The notes beneath the pieces were generated by a model. The model saw only the letters and a program-made list of their open reading frames with translations, did not search any database and was not told the origin of the DNA. Source: an uncultured Acidimicrobiales bacterium (GTDB taxonomy: Bacteria; Actinomycetota; Acidimicrobiia; Acidimicrobiales; SZUA-35). From it: 64,000 nucleotides of DNA. The stretch is taken from positions 25,583 through 89,582 of the forward strand of contig CALKTH010000060.1 of NCBI GenBank assembly GCA_937997485.1, read 5' to 3'. Below, piece after piece: positions 43,753-51,620 of this stretch (positions within the stretch are counted from its first letter, which is position 1; the number at the start of each line of letters is the position of its first letter). The position numbers and the translations under genes are program-made.

Positions 43753-45463
43753 TCGCGGCGGCCGCACTGCCTGCGTGATGACTCGAGCGGGTGAGCGGAC
43801 TGCTTTCAAGGTGGGGAATTCCCAGCTCTCGCTCACCGATGCGCTTCAGCTCATCGAACTCTTCCGGTGTCCACCAGCGGTGGACCGGAAGGTGGTGCGT
43901 GGTTGGCCGCAGATACTGGCCAATCGTGACGATGTCGACACCGACGGCGGCGAGATCAGCGAGGGTCGACCGGACCTCATCCATGGTCTCTCCCATCCCG
44001 ACGATCATCCCGGACTTCGTCGTGAGGCCCGCCGCTTTTGCCCGGGCCAGCACCGTCAGGCTTCGGGCGTAGCTCGCTGAGGGCCGGACTGCCTTCTGCA
44101 GGCGAGCCACGGTCTCTATGTTGTGGTTGAGCACGTCCGGTCGAGCCGCGAGCACCGTCGCGAGCGAGCTGGACTTGCCCTTGAGATCCGAGATCAGCAC
44201 TTCGACGCCGGTCTGTGGCGTGCGAGCGCGAATCGCGCCGATCGATCGAGCGACGATCTCGGCCCCGCCGTCTTCGAGGTCGTCGCGGGCGACCATCGTG
44301 AGCACGGCAAAGTTCAAGTCCAAACGTTGGACGGCGTCAGCGATGCGGTCGGGCTCCTGCTGATCGACGGGCTGGGGCTTTTGGGTGTCCACCAAGCAGA
44401 ATCCGCAAGCCCGGGTGCAGCGTTCGCCGAGCAGCATGAACGTGGCGGTGCCTTCATTCCAGCAGTCGAAGATGTTCGGGCAACCCGCCTCTTCACACAC
44501 CGTGACCAGATCGAGCGATCGAGACACCTTCTTCAGTCGCAGGTACTCGGGATCGGTCCTGAGCTTGACCCGCATCCACTCCGGCTTGCGAGCCGATACG
44601 TCCAAGCCACCGTCGACGCCCGCTTGGTCGAGTCGACGACCCAGGGTGACCGGCACCCCCGCCCGCTCGGGACGTTCAGCAACCGCGCGCTCGGGCTTGA
44701 TGGCCTCGCCCGCGCCCTCACCGCGGGTGAACGCCGACAGATCCGAGTCGCGGACAACAAAGACTTGATCGGCTCGGTCCGTAGGTCGGCCGGGAGTCAA
44801 GTGCTCGGCGGCTCGGCTTGCGACAGCCTCGACCACGTCGCTCATCGTGACGTCGATGCCTTCGGCCCGCAGCGACGTGACGCCCTTGTCGGAGATGCCG
44901 CACGGCACGATGTGCTCGAACCAGGCATGGTCGACATCAACGTTCAACGCGAAGCCGTGCATGCTGCGGCCACGGGTGAGGCGCACGCCAACTGCGGCGA
45001 TCTTGCGGGGCCGATCACTTTCGGGCCCGACCCAGACGCCGGGTTCCCCTGGGAAGCGGCCGGTGTCGAGACCCAGACCGGCGAGCGCCTCGATCAGCAA
45101 CGATTCGATGCTGGCGACATAGGCCACCGTGTCGGCCATACCACCACCCCGCTTGCCGGGGACGGAGACGATGGGGTAGCCGACGAGCTGGCCGGGTCCG
45201 TGGAACGTGACGTCGCCGCCGCGGTTCACCTCCACACGTTCGGCACCGACGCTGGCGGGGTCAATCAGCAGGTTCGCCACGTCGGTTCGCCGACCGAGTG
45301 TGTACACCGGTGGGTGCTCCACGAGGAGGAGATGCTGGCTCGTGCCGGTGAAGAGCGCCTGCTGGAGATCCCACGCCTCGTCGTACGCGACTCGGCCGAG
45401 CCAACGGACGTGCAGCGGTGCCGGGGCACCCTCATGCTCGATCGTCGACTCGGCCAATGCCAT
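43739..45463 (-). CDS. lipBA: Octanoyltransferase-lipoyl synthase fusion (LipB-LipA)
   Basis: The protein has 574 aa from ATG 45463, continuous without a stop. LipB (about 1-225) shows GRRTDVANLLIDP, NRGGDVTFHGPGQLVGYP, KIAAVGVRLTRGRSMHGFAL and HIVPCGISDKGVTSL with the catalytic Cys. LipA (about 290-570) starts RKPEWMRVKLRTDPEYLRLK and holds the auxiliary cluster CEEAGCPNIFDCWNEGTATF, the radical-SAM CTRACGFCLVDT, and the terminal SSPLTRSSHHAG (normally RSSYHA). The enzymes usually have separate genes. They move an octanoyl group to the lipoyl domain and insert two sulfurs. The gene directly follows the E2 gene, whose lipoyl domain is a substrate. Confidence 0.93.
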   Translation of the reverse strand: MALAESTIEHEGAPAPLHVRWLGRVAYDEAWDLQQALFTGTSQHLLLVEHPPVYTLGRRTDVANLLIDPASVGAERVEVNRGGDVTFHGPGQLVGYPIVSVPGKRGGGMADTVAYVASIESLLIEALAGLGLDTGRFPGEPGVWVGPESDRPRKIAAVGVRLTRGRSMHGFALNVDVDHAWFEHIVPCGISDKGVTSLRAEGIDVTMSDVVEAVASRAAEHLTPGRPTDRADQVFVVRDSDLSAFTRGEGAGEAIKPERAVAERPERAGVPVTLGRRLDQAGVDGGLDVSARKPEWMRVKLRTDPEYLRLKKVSRSLDLVTVCEEAGCPNIFDCWNEGTATFMLLGERCTRACGFCLVDTQKPQPVDQQEPDRIADAVQRLDLNFAVLTMVARDDLEDGGAEIVARSIGAIRARTPQTGVEVLISDLKGKSSSLATVLAARPDVLNHNIETVARLQKAVRPSASYARSLTVLARAKAAGLTTKSGMIVGMGETMDEVRSTLADLAAVGVDIVTIGQYLRPTTHHLPVHRWWTPEEFDELKRIGERELGIPHLESSPLTRSSHHAGSAAAAITPH

Positions 45464-45477
45464 GAAAGGAATGTGAC

Positions 45478-46920
45478 CTAGGCCAGTTCGGCGGCCCAGT
45501 CGCGGGTTTCGATGATCTCTCGAACCCGGGCCAGGAAGGCAGCGGCGTAGGCGCCATCGATGGCACGGTGATCCCAGGCCATCGCCAGCACACCAACGGA
45601 GTGCACGACAATGCTCTCGTTGCCATAGGAGTCTTCGATGACCACCGGCTTGCGCTTCACCGCATCGGTCGACAGGATCGCCACCTGCGGCTGGTTGATG
45701 ATCGGGAACTGCATCATCGTGCCGTAGCTGCCAGCGTTGGTCAGCGTGAACGTGCCGCCCTGCAGATCGTCGGGCGAGAGCTGCTTGGAGCGAGCCCGAC
45801 GGGCCACGTCAGAGATGTCTCGGGCGATGGAGCGGAGTCGCTTGCCGTCGGCGTCCTTGACGACCGGAGCAAGAAGCCCCTGGAAGTCGAGATCAACGGC
45901 AACGGCCATGTTGACGTAGTTGTGGACCACAAGCTCGCCATCGCCGACGGATGCGTTCAGATGCGGGTACTCCCGCAGCGCATCGATCACGGCACGAGTG
46001 ATGAAGGGGAGGTAGGTGAGACTGAAGCCCTCGGTCTCCTTGAAACCAGCGCCGTGAGCCTTGCGAACCTGGTCGACGCCTTCGTAGTCGATCTCGATGG
46101 CAGTGAGCGTGTGAGGCGCCACGGTCTTGGACATGACCATGTGCTCGCCGGTGCGCAGCCGAATGTTGGAGAGTGGCACCACCGTGTCGCGAGCGCCAGC
46201 AGCGGGAACCGGGGCGGCCATCACCGGAGCAGCTGCGACCGGGGTCGCCGGGGCAGTAGCCACGGGGGCAGCCGACGCTGGCGCAGCGGGAGCAGGAGCG
46301 GCGGGAGCAGGAGCCGGCGCAGCGGGGGCAGCTGGCGCCGCAGCAGCGGGAGCGGCCGCAGCCGCCGGAGCGAGCTGGTTGGCTTCGATGTAGCGCTGCA
46401 CATCATCACGACTGATGCGACCGCCGAGGCCGGTGCCGTCAATCGCTGCCACATCAATGCCGTACTCGTTCACGAGGCGACGCACGACCGGCGACAGCAC
46501 CTTGCCCCGAGCATCGCCAGCGGGGGCAGCAGGAGCCGGGGCAGCCGCCGGCGCGGGGGCTGGGGTGGGGGCCGGAGCGGCGGCAGCAGGAGCGGATGCC
46601 GCCTCAGGAGCCGGGGCCGGGGCCGGCTCAGGAGCAGGTGCGGGCTCCGGCGCGGGAGCCGCTGCCTCGGGAGCCGGGGCCGCAGCTCCGTCGCCGATGA
46701 CCGCCAGCACGGTGCCAACATCGACCGTGTCACCTTCGGGGACACGGATCTCTGCGAGAGTGCCGGCCACCGGCGAGGGCACTTCGGTGTCGACCTTGTC
46801 GGTGGAGACCTCGAACAAGACTTCGTCCTGTGCGACGGCCTCGCCGACCTGCTTGAACCATCGGGTGATGGTTCCCTCGGTCACGGTCTCGCCCAGCTGG
46901 GGCATTTCGATGTCAGCCAC
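45478..46920 (-). CDS. sucB: 2-oxo acid dehydrogenase E2 (dihydrolipoamide acyltransferase, SucB/DlaT type)
   Basis: The protein has 480 aa from GTG 46920. A single lipoyl domain (1-78) has the lipoylated Lys in FEVSTDKVDTEVPSP. It is followed by a long Ala-Pro linker, the E3/E1-binding domain (LSPVVRRLVNEYGIDVAAID), a second Ala-Pro linker and the catalytic core (about 245-480), with TLTNAGSYGTMMQFPIINQP and the CoA-acyltransfer motif AMAWDHRAIDGAYAA. In Actinobacteria this protein type serves pyruvate and sometimes 2-oxoglutarate dehydrogenase. AceE is encoded at 52738, so a pyruvate dehydrogenase role (DlaT) is the better guess. Between Lpd and LipBA in one operon. Confidence 0.92.
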   Translation of the reverse strand: MADIEMPQLGETVTEGTITRWFKQVGEAVAQDEVLFEVSTDKVDTEVPSPVAGTLAEIRVPEGDTVDVGTVLAVIGDGAAAPAPEAAAPAPEPAPAPEPAPAPAPEAASAPAAAAPAPTPAPAPAAAPAPAAPAGDARGKVLSPVVRRLVNEYGIDVAAIDGTGLGGRISRDDVQRYIEANQLAPAAAAAPAAAAPAAPAAPAPAPAAPAPAAPASAAPVATAPATPVAAAPVMAAPVPAAGARDTVVPLSNIRLRTGEHMVMSKTVAPHTLTAIEIDYEGVDQVRKAHGAGFKETEGFSLTYLPFITRAVIDALREYPHLNASVGDGELVVHNYVNMAVAVDLDFQGLLAPVVKDADGKRLRSIARDISDVARRARSKQLSPDDLQGGTFTLTNAGSYGTMMQFPIINQPQVAILSTDAVKRKPVVIEDSYGNESIVVHSVGVLAMAWDHRAIDGAYAAAFLARVREIIETRDWAAELA

Positions 46921-47011
46921 GGTGGCTCAGACTCCTGGATGGTTGGATGCGTTTCACGTAGTACGAAAGGGTGGATTGCAGCGGTGAGTCACCGAGCGAT
47001 CCGCTGAGTGA

Positions 47012-48418
47012 TCAGCCGTGGAGCGAGCGGCCGGTCATGGCCATGACGCTCTCACCGAACAGTTCGCTCATGGTGGGATGGGGCTGGATGAAGTGTGCGA
47101 CCTCGTCGACTGTGGCTTCCCAGTTGACGGCCAGGTACGCCTGGCCCAACTGCTCGGTCACCCACGGTCCAACCATGTGCACACCAAGGATCTTCCCACC
47201 TGTGCCATCGGCTTGCTTCTCGGCGATGATCTTCACCAGACCGTCGGTCTCGCCGACGATGATGGCTCGCCCGTTCCCCGTGAACCGGTGCTTGGAAACG
47301 AGGATGTCGATGCCCCGCTCCTTCGCCTCGGCCTCGGTCATGCCGGCGAAGGCAACCTCGGGCTGGCAGTAGATGCACCACGGCACGTTGGCGTAGTCGA
47401 CGGGGATGGCGGACTCCCCGAGAATGTCGGAGATGGCCACGATGGCCTCGGCGAAGCCCACATGGGCGAGCTGGGCCGTGTCGATGAGGTCGCCAACCGC
47501 CCAGACGCCATCAACGTTGGTGCGACAGAACTCGTCGGCGACAACGAAGCCCCGCTGATCGACAGCAACGCTGGTGGCCTCCAGACCCAACGAGTCAGAC
47601 AACGGCCGACGACCGATCGAGACGACGACGGTCTCGGCCGTCACCTGCTCTCCCTCGCCGAAGGTCACGGTGACGCCCTCTGGGCCAGTGGTTTGACCGG
47701 TGACCATGACGCCGGCCCGCACGTTGATGCCACGCTTCTTGAAGCTGCGCTCAACGACCTTGACGCAGTCAACGTCGCAGTTGACGAGAATGCTGGGTGC
47801 GGCTTCGAGAATCGTGACCTCGGTTCCGAGGTCCGACATCATTGATGCGAACTCGCAACCGATGGCGCCGCCACCGATCACGATCGCCGATGACGGCAGC
47901 TCGGCGATCGACAGCAACTCATCTGAGGTCACGATGTGACGAGCGTCGATGGGGAACCCGGGGATCGTGCGAGGCACCGAGCCAGCGGCGAGGATCACCG
48001 CGTCGCCAACGATGGTTTCGTCGCCGGACGCACCGCCGCTGATCGACACCGTGCGGTGGTCGGCGCCGAGCGTGCCGATGCCGTTGAAGACGGTGACCTT
48101 TCGATTCTTGAGGAGGTGCGTGACGCCGCCAACGAGCTGATCGATGACTCCCTGCTTGCGAGCAAGTGTCGTGGACCAGTCCAGGCCGGTCGCCTCAGCT
48201 TGAATGCCGAACACCCCGGCATGGTCGATCGTGCGCTTCACAGCGGCGGTTTCGAGCAGTTCCTTCGCCGGAATGCAGCCGACGTTGAGGCACGTTCCTC
48301 CGAGCTTGTTCATCTCGACGAGAGCGATGTTGAGACCTGCGGACGCCCCGTAGAGCGCAGCGGCATAACCGCCGGGGCCTCCACCAATGACGACGACATC
48401 GAATTGTTGCGTGGACAC
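47012..48418 (-). CDS. lpdA: Dihydrolipoamide dehydrogenase (E3)
   Basis: The protein has 468 aa from GTG 48418. It reoxidises the dihydrolipoyl group of E2 with NAD+. The FAD motif VVVIGGGPGGYAAALYGASA, the redox disulfide GGTCLNVGCIPAKELL, the NAD motif IVIGGGAIGCEFASMMSDLG, WAVGDLIDTAQLAHV and the C-terminal catalytic His-Glu pair HFIQPHPTMSELFGE are all intact. It heads the leftward operon lpd-sucB-lipBA. Confidence 0.96.
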   Translation of the reverse strand: MSTQQFDVVVIGGGPGGYAAALYGASAGLNIALVEMNKLGGTCLNVGCIPAKELLETAAVKRTIDHAGVFGIQAEATGLDWSTTLARKQGVIDQLVGGVTHLLKNRKVTVFNGIGTLGADHRTVSISGGASGDETIVGDAVILAAGSVPRTIPGFPIDARHIVTSDELLSIAELPSSAIVIGGGAIGCEFASMMSDLGTEVTILEAAPSILVNCDVDCVKVVERSFKKRGINVRAGVMVTGQTTGPEGVTVTFGEGEQVTAETVVVSIGRRPLSDSLGLEATSVAVDQRGFVVADEFCRTNVDGVWAVGDLIDTAQLAHVGFAEAIVAISDILGESAIPVDYANVPWCIYCQPEVAFAGMTEAEAKERGIDILVSKHRFTGNGRAIIVGETDGLVKIIAEKQADGTGGKILGVHMVGPWVTEQLGQAYLAVNWEATVDEVAHFIQPHPTMSELFGESVMAMTGRSLHG

Positions 48419-48469
48419 CAGGCCACCTCCGGCGGTGTGACGGTTCGGACGATCTTACCTATCCGCCCG

Positions 48470-48559
48470 TCAGGTCAGGAGCAACAACTGAACGCCGAAT
48501 GCGGCGAGAATCAACACTCCGGTCACGAGTGAGAGTGTCAGAAGCAGTCGGGTACTCAC
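48470..48559 (-). CDS. Tiny single-helix membrane peptide (putative)
   Basis: The frame encodes 29 aa from GTG 48559: a basic start (STRLL) and one hydrophobic helix (LTLSLVTGVLILAAFGVQLL) ending in Thr. The ribosome site is weak, and GAGGAG lies about 20 bases upstream. The frame is open on its 5' side, so it is not a fragment forced by stops. It sits between lpd and the divergent epimerase. Small one-helix peptides are easily missed, but this could equally be a chance hydrophobic frame in a promoter. Confidence 0.3.
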   Translation of the reverse strand: MSTRLLLTLSLVTGVLILAAFGVQLLLLT

Positions 48560-48680
48560 GACAGAGAGGCTAGCGCTCCTCACCGAAGAGAATCCGTGAA
48601 CCTGGCGTTCCCGGAGACATCTTCGAATGCGCCGCTCCCGACCCAGCGCGTTGACGCCTGTCCGTCGTAGTGTCACCCGA

Positions 48681-49580
48681 ATGGACGTCGTCATCACCGG
48701 ATCCAGCGGCCTCATCGGGACCGCTCTTCTCCCCGCACTCACCGCCGCCGGGCATCGTCCCATCCGATTGGTTCGACGCTCCCCCGCATCGGGCGCCGAC
48801 GAAATCCAATGGGATCCGGCTGCTGGCACGATCGACAGCGCATCGCTGGAAGGCATCGACGCTGTGATCCATCTTGCTGGCGCCGGTATCGGCGACAAGC
48901 GCTGGAACGACGCCTACAAACAACTGGTTTTGGAGAGCCGCACCAAGAGCACCTCGCTGCTGGCCCGAACGCTCGCCGGGCTGTCCTCCAAGCCGGGAGT
49001 CCTGCTCTCAGGTTCAGCCGTCGGCTTCTACGGCCCGCGAGGCGACGAGGTCATCACCGAGGCCACACCCGCGGGGGACACCTTCCTCGCCGACGTCTGC
49101 GTGCAATGGGAAGCATCGGCGACCCCAGCCGTCGATGCTGGGATTCGGACGGTCTTCCTTCGCACTGGAGTGGTGCAGACTCCGGAGGGCGGACCGCTCA
49201 AGAAGATGCTGCCGCTGTTCAAACTCGGACTCGGTGGTTCGTTCGGCAATGGCTCTCAGTACTTCCCGTGGATCACCCTCGACGACGAGGTCGGTGCCGT
49301 CGTCCACCTTCTCACAAGCGACGACCGAGGACCGGTGAACCTCACCGCCCCCGGTGCAGCGACCAACCGGGAGTTCACCAAGGCGCTCGGCAAGGTGCTC
49401 AAACGGCCCACCTTGCTGCCGGTGCCAGCGTTCGCACCGAAGCTGCTGTTGGGCAAGGAAATGGCGGAGAGCTTGCTGTTCGAGAGCCAGCGCATCGCTC
49501 CCACGGTGCTCGAAGCATCGGGCTATACGTTTGCTCACCCCGACATCGAGACCGGCCTTCGCGCCGTGCTCGGACGCTGA
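48681..49580 (+). CDS. TIGR01777-family NAD(P)-dependent epimerase-like protein
   Basis: The protein has 299 aa from ATG 48681. An extended SDR of the YfcH/SDR39U1 type, with DVVITGSSGLIGTALLPALT, EGIDAVIHLAGAGIGDKRW, VLLSGSAVGFYGPRGDE, VQWEASATPAVDAGIRTVFL, FPWITLDDEVGAVVHLL and GPVNLTAPGAATNREFTKAL. The usual YxxxK is replaced by the YG-based motif of this family. No substrate is known for the family. The SRPBCC protein starts 11 bp downstream and is probably co-transcribed. Confidence 0.9.
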   Translation: MDVVITGSSGLIGTALLPALTAAGHRPIRLVRRSPASGADEIQWDPAAGTIDSASLEGIDAVIHLAGAGIGDKRWNDAYKQLVLESRTKSTSLLARTLAGLSSKPGVLLSGSAVGFYGPRGDEVITEATPAGDTFLADVCVQWEASATPAVDAGIRTVFLRTGVVQTPEGGPLKKMLPLFKLGLGGSFGNGSQYFPWITLDDEVGAVVHLLTSDDRGPVNLTAPGAATNREFTKALGKVLKRPTLLPVPAFAPKLLLGKEMAESLLFESQRIAPTVLEASGYTFAHPDIETGLRAVLGR

Positions 49581-49591
49581 AAGGCCACATC

Positions 49592-50032
49592 ATGAGCAAG
49601 GAACGAGTCGTTTCCGATTCCGTCGTCGTGAACGCACCGGCGGCCGACATCTTCGAGCTGCTGGCCCGTCCGTCTCGCCATGCTGAGATCGACGGTTCAG
49701 GGTCGGTCGTGGCCGCCACCAAGGGCCCCGAGCGCGTCTCGCTCGGCGATCGCTTCGGTATGGATATGCGCATCGTCGTGCCGTACAAGATCAGCAACGA
49801 GGTCGTGGAATTCGAGGAGGGGCGCAGGATTGCGTGGCGCCACTTCGGCCACCACGTGTGGCGCTACGAACTCGAGCCGGTCGATGCTGACACCACGAAA
49901 GTGACGGAATCGTTCGACTGGGGAGTTGCTCGGGTGCCGCGCTTCTACGAAATCGTGGGCTATCCGGCCAAGCACAAGGCCAATATCGCCAAGACACTGG
50001 AGCGGCTCGCCGCCGTCTTCGCCGACAACTGA
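49592..50032 (+). CDS. SRPBCC (START/Bet v1-like) family protein
   Basis: The protein has 146 aa from ATG 49592. The polyketide cyclase/dehydrase-type fold is shown by SDSVVVNAPAADIFELLARP, RFGMDMRIVVPYKISNEVVE, GRRIAWRHFGHHVWRYELEP and TKVTESFDWGVARVPRFYEI. It probably binds a hydrophobic ligand or acts as a lipid-handling protein. No catalytic residues are evident. Adjacent to the epimerase. Confidence 0.85.
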   Translation: MSKERVVSDSVVVNAPAADIFELLARPSRHAEIDGSGSVVAATKGPERVSLGDRFGMDMRIVVPYKISNEVVEFEEGRRIAWRHFGHHVWRYELEPVDADTTKVTESFDWGVARVPRFYEIVGYPAKHKANIAKTLERLAAVFADN

Positions 50033-50057
50033 CGCGGCCGCCGGGATCACCGACCCC

Positions 50058-50354
50058 TCAGCTCACCGAGACTGCAGGGTAAAAAGCGACGTGATCGCGA
50101 ATTTCTTCCGCCGCGTCCTTGGGCTGGTGGTAGGTCCAAGCGACGTTGTCCAGTCGCTCACCCTCGACCTCGACTGAGTAGTAGTTCGCGGTGCCCTTCC
50201 AAGGGCAGCCCGTCGTGCGTTCGGTCTCGGTGAAGTACTCCCACTTCACATCGGCGCTTGGGAAGTAGTGGTTTCCCTCCACGATGACGGTCGTCGCCGA
50301 TTCAGCGAGGACAACAGAAGCGCCGGATGGCGTGGTGACAGTTGCGGTGGTCAT
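50058..50354 (-). CDS. DUF427-domain protein
   Basis: The protein has 98 aa from ATG 50354. The start at MTTATVTTPSGASVVLAES is preferred to a GTG further upstream. GNHYFPSADVKWEYFTETER, TTGCPWKGTANYYSVEVEG and AWTYHQPKDAAEEIRDHVAF are the defining blocks of DUF427, a compact beta-barrel protein of unknown function in many Actinobacteria. Convergent with the SRPBCC gene (25-bp gap). Confidence 0.92.
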   Translation of the reverse strand: MTTATVTTPSGASVVLAESATTVIVEGNHYFPSADVKWEYFTETERTTGCPWKGTANYYSVEVEGERLDNVAWTYHQPKDAAEEIRDHVAFYPAVSVS

Positions 50355-50482
50355 GACCAAGATCAACCACCGGCCGCCCTCCGCCATTCCGTGCGTTCAA
50401 CTCGAAGCTCCACCGGCCGATGGAGCGGGACGCGGGCCACATGGGTGTCCGCCAAACGCACACGCACGGAACGGGTGAGGGC

Positions 50483-51574
50483 ATGGGTCTGTTCGACAAC
50501 CTCCGCAAGAACAAGCAATCCACAGAGCCGGAGGCAACGTCACCGGAGCACGCAGCGACCTTGACGTCGCTCTTCGACGAGCCGCCCGCTGCCGACGCGG
50601 GCACGACCTTGACCGCTGCCGTTCCGGAGGCCTTGGCCATGGACAGCGCGCCGATGGACGGGGCGGCCGACGAGCTCAATCCCGTCGAGCGAACCGCTGC
50701 CTCACTGTTCGATCTCGGCACTCCCGAGCCGACCCGACGAAGTGAGGACTCGGCTGAGGCCTCAGCGAGTGACAAACTCAGCGCCCTGACTGACACGTCG
50801 ACCTCCGGCATGTTCGACCACCCCGCCCGCGCCTTCGAGCCACCACCGCTGCCCAATCAACGGGCGACGGACGTTCCCGTCGAGCCGACAGCACCACCGG
50901 CGCCGTTGGCCGAACCAGCGTCCGACCCCCACTCCGCAAACCTCGAAACCGCAAACCTCGAAACCGCAGGACTCGAAACCGCGGCGCTGGAGACGACGGC
51001 GGAGTCGTTCTTCGCCCAGACCACGGAACCGTCTCCTCCACCAACACCAACACCAACACCGCCGGCTCCTTCGTTCCTGGATGCCTCCCCAGAGATGGGC
51101 GGAGCGCTCCCCTCTCGCCGGGCAGCCCGTGCGGACGAGGGTTCGAGTACCGCAGCCCGCTCGAACCCCTTTGCTGCGTTGGACGCCATCGCACAAGAAC
51201 ACTCGCTGAGTCCGGACCTGGCGACGCCCGAGGTCTTCACCCCCGGTCCCGCTGCTGACCACGACGCTCACCTCGCGGTCAGCGAGTCCGGATTGACGTC
51301 GTTGAGCGCCGGTGAGACCGACAATGCGGCGACCGCCTACGTCGAAGAAACGGCGAGCAGGCCACCGGCAACCGTGGCGGAGATGGGCCTGCTGGCCTTC
51401 CTCGGTCTGCCTACGGATGCGGCACCTGAGGCCGTGAGCACGGCCCACGAGAACTACATTTTGGCGCACCAAGCGCTCGACACCGACACCGCGGACGAGC
51501 AGTCTCGCAAGCGGCTCCTACGCCGCCAGGTGAACACGGCCTACGCCTCGTACCGGCTGACGCTCGCAGCCTGA
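50483..51574 (+). CDS. Low-complexity acidic protein with C-terminal J-like helical domain
   Basis: The protein has 363 aa from ATG 50483 (MGLFDNLRKNKQSTEPE). The first 300 residues are Ala/Pro/Glu-rich and probably disordered. They contain tandem LETA units (NLETANLETAGLETAALETT) and a PTPTPTPP stretch. The last 65 residues (MGLLAFLGLPTDAAPEAVST, then NTAYASYRLTLA) match the helix I-II-III layout of a J-domain, with FLGLP, a long helix and a C-terminal NTAYASYR, but there is no HPD tripeptide. I infer a J-like protein-protein module on a disordered tether. No function is assigned. Confidence 0.65.
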   Translation: MGLFDNLRKNKQSTEPEATSPEHAATLTSLFDEPPAADAGTTLTAAVPEALAMDSAPMDGAADELNPVERTAASLFDLGTPEPTRRSEDSAEASASDKLSALTDTSTSGMFDHPARAFEPPPLPNQRATDVPVEPTAPPAPLAEPASDPHSANLETANLETAGLETAALETTAESFFAQTTEPSPPPTPTPTPPAPSFLDASPEMGGALPSRRAARADEGSSTAARSNPFAALDAIAQEHSLSPDLATPEVFTPGPAADHDAHLAVSESGLTSLSAGETDNAATAYVEETASRPPATVAEMGLLAFLGLPTDAAPEAVSTAHENYILAHQALDTDTADEQSRKRLLRRQVNTAYASYRLTLAA

Positions 51575-51620
51575 CCGTTCCGCCCTCCGGCAGACGTCAG
51601 AGGACCGCTGATCGGGACAG

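Noticed and set aside
45568..47007. Long plus-strand frame opposite the E2 gene, rich in Gly/Ser/Arg
   Set aside because: Produced by the antisense of the Ala-Pro linker codons. No protein-like pattern.
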